Shown here in pieces: positions 7,868 through 16,383 of a DNA stretch of 47,527 nucleotides. The position numbers were made by a program, and so were the translations under genes. Origin of the DNA: Enterospora canceri (Eukaryota > Microsporidia > Enterocytozoonidae). The stretch lies in contig LWDP01000008.1 of NCBI GenBank assembly GCA_002087915.1, positions 1 through 47,527 of the forward strand, written 5' to 3'. Position 1 is the first letter of the stretch. Every line of letters starts with the position of its first letter. The notes under the pieces are model-generated. The model worked only from the letters and a program-made list of their open reading frames with translations. It was not told the DNA's origin and ran no database searches.

Positions 7868-9889
7868 ATGTTCAGAATGCTATGCGCATTGTATACGCTT
7901 GCCACCTGCACCGAGCAAACCAAGTCGCCTGTCTACGTTGGAATTGACCTGGGAACCACGTTCTCGTGCGTCTCGCTCTTCAACCCGAAGACTAAGCAGT
8001 ATGAGTACTTGCACTTTTCAGGTGACAATCCTGAGACTGTCCCATCTGTCGTCTACGTGGACGAGGAGAAGAAGGACGGCGTCTCACGCGTCCACGTCGG
8101 CTACGACGCAGTGGCGCGAAACCGAGAGAACCCGAATCCGTCGAACTACTTTTTTGGATTCAAGCGCCTTATGGGAATTCCCTACGGTGATAAAATTGTG
8201 AAGGACTTCAGGGAGTCAGTCACGTACCGATGCATGGAGTTTGTTCCAACTCGTGGCGCCGAGCCAATTGTGGTGTTTCCTGCCCAGCACAGTGACAAGT
8301 CGGCCACGAACTACTCTCCAACCGACCTGTCTGCCCTGGTGCTAGGGAAGATCTTTTCGATGATCACGAAGACCCACGAAATCATTGCCACCGTTGTGAC
8401 CACGCCTGCCTACTTTTCGGTGAACCAGGACACTCAGACGCGCCTTGCTGCCGAACACGCTGGCTTCGAACGGGTGACGATCTCAAAGGAGCCGACTGCT
8501 GCGTGCATCGAATACGCGCAGACTGGGAACATGCGCCTGGACGTCGAGGAGCGGATCCTCGTCTTCGACCTGGGCGGAGGCACCTTCGACATTTCGATCG
8601 TGGAGGTCGAGAACGAGAAGGAGAACCAGAAGTTGAATTCGAGCATCACCGTGGCCAAGTACGTTGGAGACAACTTCCTGGGCGGAGAGAACGTGAACAA
8701 CGCGCTCTACGACCACTTCAGGAGGCAGATTGGGCGGGAGCTGACTGGAAACGAGGCACTGCGACTGCGCCTGTTTGTGGAGCAGCTGAAGATCCGCGCA
8801 TGCACCGCCTTCGCAGGCGACTCGTCTGCGACGGTGAAGGAGAAGTTCTTCGACCGAGACGGAAAGGAGTTCGTCTTCGCGCTGACTGAGCCGCTCTTCG
8901 ACGAGCTGGCTGCTGCCGTCTACGGGCGAATCGACGAGCTGCTCTTCGACAGGCGAATTGGGCTGTTTCGCCAGGACAGCGACAAGGAGGCCCTTGACAA
9001 ACCAGTGAAACTGGGCGAGATTCAGAAGATCGTTCTGGTAGGCGGATCAACGCGTATTCCGTACATCAAGCGATACCTGAAAAAGAAGTTCAAGGGCGCA
9101 TCGATCCACGACGAGATCGACGCAGACAAATCGGTGGCAGCTGGCGCATGCAAAATGTGCGTGAACGCAGATGCGTCATCGGGCGAGCAGTCCGTGATGC
9201 TGCTGAATGCGACGACTCTTCCAATTGGAATTGCAGTCCACGATGGATCATTCAAGGCAGTGATGAGGAAGGACGTGGTGATTCCAACTGAGGCGTACGA
9301 GATATTCTCAACAGTCGAAGACAACCAGACCAGAATCACCCTTCAGGTTGCAACGGGGGTGAGGCCGCTTTTCAGCCAGAACCACCACATCGGCACGTTC
9401 GAGCTGGAGCTCAAGGAGCCACGGCCACGAGGAGTCCCACGAATCGAGGTTCGCTGCTCGATGTCGGCTGAATACGTTTTGACGGTGACTGCAACTGATT
9501 TGGATACGACGGTGTCGTCATCGAAGGTGTTTCAGGCCAACTACGTTGGAACAGATAAAAAGATGGTACAGGAGATATTGGAGAATGCAAAGAAGCACGA
9601 GACAGAGGATGCAGAGACAAAGGCACAGTTGGAGCAGATGCACCTCTTTACAAGGGCAGTGGAATTGTACGAGAAGCAGTTGAAGGATGCAACTGGTTTG
9701 AGTGAAGATCAGAGACTGAAGTTTGAGACTACGATTCAGACGTACAGGGAGTGGCAGAAGGAGAACAAGGACAAGGTGAAATCAGAGGAGATCGAGTTCC
9801 AGATCAGGGAGTTGGAGAAGGAAGCAAAGGAGTTGGCTGCAGCAGTAGCAGAATCAAAGGAGGAGAAGAAGGAGAAGGAGATGCTGTAG
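7868..9889 (+). CDS. HSP70: Hsp70 chaperone with N-terminal signal peptide (BiP-like)
   Basis: A complete 673-residue Hsp70. The nucleotide-binding domain shows phosphate-1 GIDLGTTFSCV (25-35), the EPTAA segment, phosphate-2 DLGGGTFDISIVEV and the adenosine motif VLVGGSTRIP. A substrate-binding beta domain (TLPIGIAV, GVPRIEVRCSM, LTVTATD) and a charged helical lid follow. Residues 1-15 (MFRMLCALYTLATCT) form a hydrophobic leader, so an ER location is likely. The C-terminus is KEKEML, not an HDEL/KDEL signal, and the NBD is unusually divergent for BiP. Codons are visibly GC-rich compared with neighbours, suggesting high expression. The ATG at 7868 lacks the CCC tract; heat-shock-like repeats lie upstream instead. 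A mitosomal leader is less likely because the leader has only one Arg and is hydrophobic. Confidence 0.85.
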   Translation: MFRMLCALYTLATCTEQTKSPVYVGIDLGTTFSCVSLFNPKTKQYEYLHFSGDNPETVPSVVYVDEEKKDGVSRVHVGYDAVARNRENPNPSNYFFGFKRLMGIPYGDKIVKDFRESVTYRCMEFVPTRGAEPIVVFPAQHSDKSATNYSPTDLSALVLGKIFSMITKTHEIIATVVTTPAYFSVNQDTQTRLAAEHAGFERVTISKEPTAACIEYAQTGNMRLDVEERILVFDLGGGTFDISIVEVENEKENQKLNSSITVAKYVGDNFLGGENVNNALYDHFRRQIGRELTGNEALRLRLFVEQLKIRACTAFAGDSSATVKEKFFDRDGKEFVFALTEPLFDELAAAVYGRIDELLFDRRIGLFRQDSDKEALDKPVKLGEIQKIVLVGGSTRIPYIKRYLKKKFKGASIHDEIDADKSVAAGACKMCVNADASSGEQSVMLLNATTLPIGIAVHDGSFKAVMRKDVVIPTEAYEIFSTVEDNQTRITLQVATGVRPLFSQNHHIGTFELELKEPRPRGVPRIEVRCSMSAEYVLTVTATDLDTTVSSSKVFQANYVGTDKKMVQEILENAKKHETEDAETKAQLEQMHLFTRAVELYEKQLKDATGLSEDQRLKFETTIQTYREWQKENKDKVKSEEIEFQIRELEKEAKELAAAVAESKEEKKEKEML

Positions 9890-9928
9890 TTGGAGTGGCT
9901 GATCAAATAAATGGTTATTTTACTCAGG

Positions 9929-10720
9929 CTATTCCTCGTGGATTTGGATCAGTTTGTTTGATTCAATTTGGTAGGTTGTGGAACCAGAGGCTCTTTCGAG
10001 AAGAAGGCGGCTTTCGAGGATGGACGCCCTTTTGTGGCGAGGGAGTCTGAATTTGACCAGGACGTGTCGGTCTCGTGACAGGTAGAGGAAGGTGCTCGTT
10101 GCAAGGGCACGGTCAGGCTGTGGGGATGGCTGTGGGGATGGCTGGGAATCGAGATCTACGTCAGATTTCAGGCAGAAGAGGGTTTCAGTCTCAAATGAAC
10201 TGGTTAGTGCGTTGGTGTCAGATTTGTTCGTATCTTTTATGGCTAATTCGTGATCATTTGATGCAATAACAAACTCAGCCACCACCTTGTCACGCGTCAG
10301 ATCGTAGAGGTGGAGCAGTGACTCAGTGAGAACACAGAGCGTATTGTCCAGAATAACATGGGATTCGTATCCACTGCTGTACTCAAAGAGTCTTCTGGAC
10401 TGAGACGTGTTCTTGTGAATCATGTATGCAACACTGTTGCAGAATACAAGCCAGTACGTCTCTTTTTCCTCCCCATCTACTATTTTGTGTGGTATTCTTA
10501 GTCTATGAATGCATTCGTCATTCTTGTTGAATATTTTACTGCCTCTTATGTACGAATTAGAGCATTCTACCAGTTTGACGTCTCTTGGCCTAGAGGCCTT
10601 GTTGTCTGTGTTTCTACTGGTATTACTTGCTTTCATGTTTATATTTAGCCCATTTATTTCAAACTCATTTCCACCTCTGAATACGCAGATTCGTCCTTCT
10701 TTCACAGTCAAGTTTTCCAT
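9929..10720 (-). CDS. Unknown 263-residue protein, possibly beta-rich
   Basis: The protein has an N-terminal region of short strands (TVKEGRICVFRGGNEFEING), a middle with WLVFCNSVAYMIH, HVILDNTLCVLTESLLHLYDL and similar strand-turn-strand blocks suggestive of propeller blades, and a low-complexity SQPSPQPSPQP stretch before a last block (TFLYLSRDRHVLVKFRL). No family is recognised; a reduced WD-like or nucleoporin-type propeller is a guess from the strand pattern. The start at 10720 has CCC directly before it. The stop faces HSP70's stop 39 bp away, and the start lies 14 bp from the end of the upstream coiled-coil gene on the same strand. Confidence 0.6.
   Translation of the reverse strand: MENLTVKEGRICVFRGGNEFEINGLNINMKASNTSRNTDNKASRPRDVKLVECSNSYIRGSKIFNKNDECIHRLRIPHKIVDGEEKETYWLVFCNSVAYMIHKNTSQSRRLFEYSSGYESHVILDNTLCVLTESLLHLYDLTRDKVVAEFVIASNDHELAIKDTNKSDTNALTSSFETETLFCLKSDVDLDSQPSPQPSPQPDRALATSTFLYLSRDRHVLVKFRLPRHKRASILESRLLLERASGSTTYQIESNKLIQIHEE
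10116..10146. repeat. 12-bp tandem repeat encoding Ser-Pro-Gln-Pro
   Basis: GGCTGTGGGGAT is repeated about two and a half times inside the coding sequence of the 9929-10720 gene. On the minus strand it encodes the SQPSPQPSPQP linker. It keeps frame and looks like slippage-generated linker sequence. Confidence 0.7.
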
Positions 10721-10734
10721 GGGCTACAAAAGTT

Positions 10735-12702
10735 TCATTCTGGTAAGTTGCTCTGGTTTCCTTGTTCCATTTCAGCAAGCAGCTCCTTAGCGTGTATCAC
10801 ATCCTCAACGTATCGGCGACAGAGAGTGAATTGAACAGCCAGTTTGCAGAGAGCTGGATCATCGTAGATTTCAAGGCGCTTGATTGTTTTATCAATCATC
10901 CTCATGAATCTGTGATCACATTCAAGTGTCCCATCATTCAGAGACTGCTGTATTTTGGAGAGTGTTTCCTGGTATATTGTGACATCAGCGGGGAATATCT
11001 CCTCATTCTTGAACAGATGGGCGTATTTCATGTTTTTGGTTGAAGTGGATGTTTGTTCATCTGTCTCTGTTTCACGACTCATTAGGCTGTTTTGCCTATT
11101 TGCTGCATGTAGTGCCCTGTTTTCTCTACGGAGGTCTTCAACCTGTTTCTGATACGTTGCTGTCTTCTTCTGATACTGCTCAACCTCATGTGTCTCTTTC
11201 TCCAGTCTAAGAATCTTCTCATTCAACTCGTCCTCTTTCTCTTTAGCCAATTTCTGTAAGTTACTCAAATTATCCAGTGATTTGTTTCGTATTTCAACAC
11301 TCTCATTCTTCAATCGTTCCAATTCCTTAACCAACCTGACAATCTGCTCATTCAAGTTGTCTATTTCTCGCATCTGTTCACCTTTCTCCTTCTCCAGCGG
11401 TGCCACGGTGCTTCTTCTCATTTTTTCCATCTCATCCTTCAGTCTTTCTATTTCCTGTTTGTACGCATTGGTCACCTTGTTGTGTCTATGATTCTCTGCT
11501 CTCTTGCTTTCAATCAGTTTCTTCTGCTCTGATATCTCCAGGTCCTTCTCTTGAATACTCTTTTTGTTCTCATTCAGTCTTTTTTCTAATTCACCTAGTT
11601 TTGTATTGAAATTGTTCCTGAGCTCTTTTTCTTTTAATGCAACTATTTCACCCTGCTTTTTGGTCAGGTTCTCTTTCAAGCTGCATATTTCCTGACTGGA
11701 TTCGTTTTCACGTATTTCCTGACTCGTCTTCAACCTGGCTATTTGATTCCTATACGACTCAATCAGTGCTTCAGTCTTCTCATCATTCGTGATACTGGCT
11801 TTCTGCTTATCAATCAACTCATCTTTGGTCTTGATCAATTCCTTGTTTGCTTTTGATAGCTCCTTGTTCTCAACTTCTTTGCTGTTGATTTGCTTCTTAA
11901 CCCTCTCCAACTTCTCTTCCAAGTGCTTCACAACCGATCCAATCTTCTCATTTTCTTCTATTAGTTTTTCTGCCTTATTTTTATTATCAGAATTCTCCTG
12001 GGTTATTTTCTTGTTTTCTTTTTCCATTTCATACGCATGTCCCTGTGCTTCTTCCAAAAGTTGCTCCAACTCATCCGCCTTCTCTTCCATGCACCCCAAT
12101 GCTTCTTTGATCATCTTCACTTCCTCAGTCAGCTCTTCCTTCTCTTTATCTCTCTCCTTCATCTTAATCATGATCTCATCCAGGTTCTTCTTAGACCCCT
12201 CCTTCAGAAGTTGCTTCAAATTCACCACCTTTTCCTCAATTCCGCCTATTTCACCCTCGAGTTTGCTATTTTTGGCCTTAATTTGTTCATTTTCCCGTTT
12301 AATGGCCTCATTCTCACTTGTTACGTTGTCAACCAGCTCTCTCAGTGTCTCAAAATCCGTATTATTCTCCTCCAAGTCCCTAGTCAACTCATCAACACTC
12401 TCCTGTAGTTCCTTTACCTCATCTTTGAACCTTTTTATGGTTGCTTCTTTCTCCTTGCCCTCCTTCAGACTGTTCTTCTCCAATTGGACTATGCTATTCC
12501 ACAGGGACTTCTTGCATTCCAGGAACCTTTCTTCCTGTCTCTTCTTCTCAGCCACAAACCACCTATAAAAACTATTGACCAAATCAGCAACTATCTCCAC
12601 CTTATTCTCTCCAGAAAGCGCCGTCTTCTCCTGCGACTGCCTCTGCTCAAGCAGATCCTCTACCTCGCGTATCAGTTTAGACAGCTTCTCAATGCTCTGC
12701 AT
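10735..12702 (-). CDS. Long coiled-coil protein (655 residues)
   Basis: From about residue 15 to 510 the protein is almost continuous heptad-repeat coiled coil (Glu/Lys/Leu/Asn-rich, for example LEENEKIGSVVKHLEEKLER), resembling myosin-tail or golgin/SMC-type rods but without a motor or ATPase head. The last 130 residues are different: a Thr/Ser-rich hinge (TETDEQTSTSTKN), then a compact helical domain (MKYAHLFKNEEIFPADVTIY to the end) with two Cys near LCKLAVQFTLCRRYVED. I do not recognise that end domain. The ATG at 12702 lacks a CCC tract and follows very AT-rich DNA. This and the 4967-6808 protein are the only two large rod proteins here. Confidence 0.75.
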   Translation of the reverse strand: MQSIEKLSKLIREVEDLLEQRQSQEKTALSGENKVEIVADLVNSFYRWFVAEKKRQEERFLECKKSLWNSIVQLEKNSLKEGKEKEATIKRFKDEVKELQESVDELTRDLEENNTDFETLRELVDNVTSENEAIKRENEQIKAKNSKLEGEIGGIEEKVVNLKQLLKEGSKKNLDEIMIKMKERDKEKEELTEEVKMIKEALGCMEEKADELEQLLEEAQGHAYEMEKENKKITQENSDNKNKAEKLIEENEKIGSVVKHLEEKLERVKKQINSKEVENKELSKANKELIKTKDELIDKQKASITNDEKTEALIESYRNQIARLKTSQEIRENESSQEICSLKENLTKKQGEIVALKEKELRNNFNTKLGELEKRLNENKKSIQEKDLEISEQKKLIESKRAENHRHNKVTNAYKQEIERLKDEMEKMRRSTVAPLEKEKGEQMREIDNLNEQIVRLVKELERLKNESVEIRNKSLDNLSNLQKLAKEKEDELNEKILRLEKETHEVEQYQKKTATYQKQVEDLRRENRALHAANRQNSLMSRETETDEQTSTSTKNMKYAHLFKNEEIFPADVTIYQETLSKIQQSLNDGTLECDHRFMRMIDKTIKRLEIYDDPALCKLAVQFTLCRRYVEDVIHAKELLAEMEQGNQSNLPE

Positions 12703-12759
12703 GTTTTGTTTTGAAAAATAAAATTTAAAACACCATAAACAAATATATTTATTTGCAGA

Positions 12760-13398
12760 CTACTCCTTGTTTATTCTCGTCTTGATCTCATCAAATACGG
12801 CCCTATTGTTCTCTTGTCCTGCCTCATAAAACGCCCTGAATTCCTCTGCATCCTTTTCCTTCTCAAATGTTGCAAAATAGGTCGTCCTCTTATAGTTCAC
12901 TTCTGCATCACTCTTATCATCTACTGCAACCCAAACATACGAGTTTGGAACTGATACTGCCTTGATCAGCTTCGCTGATGGAGCAATGTAGTGATCTGCT
13001 CCTTTCAGCATCAAATTGTCTCTCACCATCATTATTTTGTGTAGTCCTGATTTGGTACCCATTATCATAAGCATTCCTGATCCCCTGGTCTCAAGCTTCC
13101 CGGTTGAAGGGAGCAGGAAGTAGAGCTTAGCGCGCCTGACAAAGAGAGACGAACTCTCCACCTTCTTTACCAGATCAGCCTGTTGCTTCTTGAAATAATT
13201 TATGTCCTCTTCGTCTTGTTCTTTTGATGCAGTCTCATCCTTCTTTTTTACTAGAAATGGCGACTTTGCTGATCCTGCTATTTTCCCTTTCTCTCCTTCT
13301 TCTACCTTCTTTTCCACCTTTGTCTCCGATACGCTTTCATTTACGGAAACACTCTCAGTCTCATTTTGCTTCTCTTTCAATTCGCATTTCTCAGCCAT
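12760..13398 (-). CDS. Ran-binding-domain protein (RanBP1/Yrb type)
   Basis: A 212-residue protein. Residues 1-65 are charged and Ser/Val/Glu-rich; around residue 45 SPFLVKKK may be a localisation signal. About residues 95-212 form a RanBD: LYFLLPSTGKLETRGSGMLMIM, HKIMMVRDNLMLKGADHYI, then AVDDKSDAEVNYKRTTYFATF, corresponding to RanBP1's ...WKERG.G..K, ..R...LK..ANH.I and ...F.I.F. RanBDs bind Ran-GTP and help release cargo and hydrolyse GTP after nuclear export. Whether it is RanBP1 or the Yrb2/Nup50 type cannot be settled; no FG repeats are present. The start at 13398 has CCC directly before it, favouring it over the open frame that continues to 13503. Confidence 0.75.
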   Translation of the reverse strand: MAEKCELKEKQNETESVSVNESVSETKVEKKVEEGEKGKIAGSAKSPFLVKKKDETASKEQDEEDINYFKKQQADLVKKVESSSLFVRRAKLYFLLPSTGKLETRGSGMLMIMGTKSGLHKIMMVRDNLMLKGADHYIAPSAKLIKAVSVPNSYVWVAVDDKSDAEVNYKRTTYFATFEKEKDAEEFRAFYEAGQENNRAVFDEIKTRINKE

Positions 13399-13412
13399 GG
13401 GCAAATTTTTGG

Positions 13413-14480
13413 TCACTTTCTCTTCAACTTCTTCATAACCAGAATTCCAATGAGTACCAGCCCAAATACAACTAAAATTGCAATACTCAATGGCACAACC
13501 CACTTCTTCTTGCTCCCACCCTCTGTAGATGACTTTGATTCTGCTACCACATCCTTCTTCTGTCCAAACTTGTATTTCGTCAATATAATGTCCTTCTCCT
13601 TCTTCTGTCTCATAATCAGCTCCTCTAATGCATATGGCTCATAATCCGTGTCAAACTGACACCTCATTTGCACCAGTGCCTTTAGTCTCTGGTATTCTTC
13701 ATCCTTCTCATCAACTGCCTTAAATGTCAACATGGTGTCCAATGCATCCATCGGATTCACATTCCCTGTATTCTTTATTGTATTGTGAATCATTGCCTTC
13801 AAATCATCAAATGGAATCAGTGTTCCACCTCTCACTGACACCACTGGCATTGTCATTTTCCCAAAACCAACATCCCTAAACTGTATATTCAGATTATTGA
13901 ATATTTCACCTATGTGTGTCTTATAGTTGCTCTCGCTCTTCTTCTTGCTGTATAGAATCAAACAGTCTCCATTTACACTTACAGTTGCAAATAATGTCAC
14001 TAACACATGGTTATCCAGCACTGGTACGAATATTCTACAGTCTTTTGAATCTGTACCAGTGAACATCTGAATCAGATTCAACGGATCATTCTCCTCCACA
14101 ATCTGTAACTCCTGTACACAATTGTTCTCAAATGCGTATTGGACAAACTCATTGTACTGCTGCGTCAGTTTCAGACACTGTCCACATGCCCTATGCTCGT
14201 TAAATGTTGCATTTCTTGGCAGCTGAACACGCATTGTCTTTGCTTCCATGTAGACCGTGTCTGATTCAACACTACTGTTCATTCCTTGCGTGTATCTGGC
14301 TAGTTCAATCACCCCACATCCATTTCTAAGTCCAGCTGGACTCTGGCAGACATCCACCTTCTTGTCTATGACGAATGTGACATTCTTCAGATTGCTGTTC
14401 TCCAAGTCAATCTCTTCAAAGTAGCCAATAGCGCATTCTACTCTTTGTATTCCAATAAAGTCTAAAACCCCTAAATTCAT
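13413..14480 (-). CDS. Membrane protein with C-terminal anchor and dilysine-type tail
   Basis: A 355-residue protein. Most of it is hydrophilic with scattered Cys (including ACGQC near residue 99) and possible N-glycosylation sites (NVT, NSS, NAT). One clear membrane span lies near the end (VVPLSIAILVVFGLVLIGILV), followed by MKKLKRK. The tail places Lys at -3 and -5, the KxKxx form of the COPI ER-retrieval signal. The N-terminus (MNLGVLDFIGIQRVECAIG) is only weakly hydrophobic, so a lumenal location for the main domain is uncertain. CCCTTT precedes the ATG at 14480, and a stop codon lies in frame just upstream, so the start is fixed. The gene ends 14 bp before the Ran-binding gene. The family is unknown. 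Confidence 0.7.
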   Translation of the reverse strand: MNLGVLDFIGIQRVECAIGYFEEIDLENSNLKNVTFVIDKKVDVCQSPAGLRNGCGVIELARYTQGMNSSVESDTVYMEAKTMRVQLPRNATFNEHRACGQCLKLTQQYNEFVQYAFENNCVQELQIVEENDPLNLIQMFTGTDSKDCRIFVPVLDNHVLVTLFATVSVNGDCLILYSKKKSESNYKTHIGEIFNNLNIQFRDVGFGKMTMPVVSVRGGTLIPFDDLKAMIHNTIKNTGNVNPMDALDTMLTFKAVDEKDEEYQRLKALVQMRCQFDTDYEPYALEELIMRQKKEKDIILTKYKFGQKKDVVAESKSSTEGGSKKKWVVPLSIAILVVFGLVLIGILVMKKLKRK

Positions 14481-14677
14481 AAAGGGCTAAAAACTGATTG
14501 TTGTATTCGTGATAATCAACCCCTAACAGTCATGAAAATGGTAGTGAACTAAGTTGACTACAAGCATAATTATTGGACTACCAATTTCAATATCGTATTC
14601 CAATAGCAGGTGATGCCCTAGTGGTGACACAAAACAGTGTTTCACAAAAGAAATAAAATATCAGGCATGGAATAAGC

Positions 14678-15391
14678 ATGCAGATCCTCTTTCAGCTGAG
14701 CCACGTTGCTGCGATAGCCATCCCTTCCTTGTCTAGGTTTAAGCCAAAGGAATTAATCACAAGGAAGCCAAGTGAGACAACCGTATACAACGTAAAGGTG
14801 ATTGCACCTAAGGCGTATGCAGATTCGTACGAGATGACGCACGAGTCACTGGGCGTCGATCTCCAGAAGATCACGAAGGAGGTCGAGAACCAGATGAACA
14901 GCTCAGTCCGCTTTGTATCAAACGACATGCGCCTGAAAATCAACCTCGAAAGCCCAGCAAATCACCCAATCACAGACAAATTGGACAGCTCAATTTGCGA
15001 GGGATCGGTCTCAACCGTAACAAATCTGCTGAATGAAATCAACAACATCGACGCTGCTTCCCACTACATCGTGCTGCTTCCTTGCTCCCCTATGAATTAC
15101 ACGAAGGTCTTTGAGTCGATTCATATAGACGTTCCAATCATCCATCACTCACTGAATGTGCAATGTACGAGTCGAGTTGCAATCTTCCAAGAGACGAAGT
15201 ACGACAACCTGATGGCTACGTTTGGAAATGCGCTGATTCGCGTTCTGGGAAACAGGGGCGACACGTATTCGAAGTTGAATACGCTGAATTCAGGAGACAG
15301 CGGAATCAAGGTGTCAATGACCATCAACGAGGACACAATCCACGAGATACTGAATTCCAAGTGCTTCTTCAACATATTCAGCGTGGCATAA
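14678..15391 (+). CDS. Secreted protein, possible inactive ADAM/M12-like metalloprotease
   Basis: A 237-residue protein with a probable signal peptide (MQILFQLSHVAAIAI). The rest follows, by eye, the order of a reprolysin/ADAM catalytic domain: strand VYNVKVIAPKAY (36-47), helix ITKEVENQMNSSV (65-77), strand MRLKINLES, helix VTNLLNEINN, strand SHYIVLLPCS, and then ATFGNALIRVLGNRGD at 180-195. Laid over HExxHxxGxxHD, the last part keeps G191 and D195 but replaces the three His and the Glu with Asn, Arg, Gly and Ala, so no zinc could bind. Function as a pseudo-enzyme is speculation. There is no CCC tract before the ATG. The neighbour at 15451 is convergent, secreted and possibly related. Confidence 0.7.
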   Translation: MQILFQLSHVAAIAIPSLSRFKPKELITRKPSETTVYNVKVIAPKAYADSYEMTHESLGVDLQKITKEVENQMNSSVRFVSNDMRLKINLESPANHPITDKLDSSICEGSVSTVTNLLNEINNIDAASHYIVLLPCSPMNYTKVFESIHIDVPIIHHSLNVQCTSRVAIFQETKYDNLMATFGNALIRVLGNRGDTYSKLNTLNSGDSGIKVSMTINEDTIHEILNSKCFFNIFSVA

Positions 15392-15450
15392 ACGCATTCT
15401 ACTGAATAAGATCTCTGAAAGAAACATTAATTAGAGCATAAACAATCACG

Positions 15451-16326
15451 TTATTCAGGCACATCGGTTTCATCCGATTCAACTTCGTCATCTTCGACTT
15501 TCTTGATCGTAGTGGCGTATTTCTGAGCTGGACCAGGCTGTTTGATGATGTAGTTTGTTGGCTGAAGGTGAGGGACCTCTTTTTGCTTCAATGACTTTTG
15601 GTTGAACTTCCAGGGCTCAACTTCGCCCCATTTTGTTTTATCGATTTTGAGTTCGCGTCTCACTTCTTGTAGCTTCTTTTCTGTTTTATTATTCTCCACT
15701 TTACTGCTTGTTTCATCACTCGATATCGATTGCTCCTTCTTACTGTAATTTTTGAATTTCCTTACTCTCTTCGTCTTCCTGCATTCTTCAAATATTTCGT
15801 CCATTTTACCTGCTTTCAATCTCAGCCCCTTCTTCCTTCTTCTTTTTGTATCAGTCAAATCGGGCACTTTCTGTTCAAGCAGATTGCTTAGAAACTCGTT
15901 CAATGCATTTGCAGTCACTCCAAACAGGTCTTCATTGAATATATTGGCGTAATATCTACCTTGACATGCCTTGATTCTCATATGGCTCTCTAGGTCACTT
16001 GTGACTGCGCCTTTTCGTGTGGAAATGAATAGCAGTGTCGTATTCTTCACCGAGTTGTTTCTGACTCTGCACCGCATGTCACTGCGTCCAGCACATCCAG
16101 CCAGTTTCTTGTACTTCATTCGATATTCCCCATAGAAGAGCACCTCCTTCACCTTCAGGTTCAATCCCACATCTTTCAATATTTTCTGGTTGTAATCTTC
16201 AACAAGTCCATGAACCATTTCAGGTAGATGTGGATCAGTAGTGAGTCTCTCATACAAGAAACTGAGCTCTATCGCGCCTCCAAGGACACAGCCCACCAGT
16301 AGCAGCATCCCAATCCTTGTTTCCAT
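15451..16326 (-). CDS. Secreted protein with basic tail, possibly related to the convergent neighbour
   Basis: A 291-residue protein with a clear signal peptide (METRIGMLLLVGCVLGGAIE). Residues 20-155 carry Cys pairs (C77/C86, C121) and possible N-glycosylation sites. Their layout resembles the 14678 gene: a helix EMVHGLVEDYNQKIL, strand LKVKEVLF, strand NTTLLFIST, then TANALNEFLSNLLEQ. This last segment shares the NALxxxLxN spacing with the degenerate zinc-box region of the neighbour. From about 160 on, the protein is very basic and low in complexity (TKRRRKKG), with an acidic end (VEDDEVESDETDVPE). No CCC tract precedes the ATG. Export through the secretory pathway to the spore wall or host is likely; any enzyme function is not supported. 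Confidence 0.7.
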   Translation of the reverse strand: METRIGMLLLVGCVLGGAIELSFLYERLTTDPHLPEMVHGLVEDYNQKILKDVGLNLKVKEVLFYGEYRMKYKKLAGCAGRSDMRCRVRNNSVKNTTLLFISTRKGAVTSDLESHMRIKACQGRYYANIFNEDLFGVTANALNEFLSNLLEQKVPDLTDTKRRRKKGLRLKAGKMDEIFEECRKTKRVRKFKNYSKKEQSISSDETSSKVENNKTEKKLQEVRRELKIDKTKWGEVEPWKFNQKSLKQKEVPHLQPTNYIIKQPGPAQKYATTIKKVEDDEVESDETDVPE

Positions 16327-16383
16327 CTACAATCGACTTGTTATTCGTTTTAGGTTCTGTTGAAACAATCCACAAATAGTCAA

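Noticed and set aside
11789..12568. Long plus-strand frame opposite the 655-residue coiled coil
   Set aside because: Ser/Phe/Leu-rich mirror translation of a Glu/Lys-rich gene; no start signal.
14532..14552. CCCC-preceded ATG on the plus strand upstream of the 14678 gene
   Set aside because: It opens only six codons (MKMVVN) before TAA; too short to call, although a leader peptide is not excluded.
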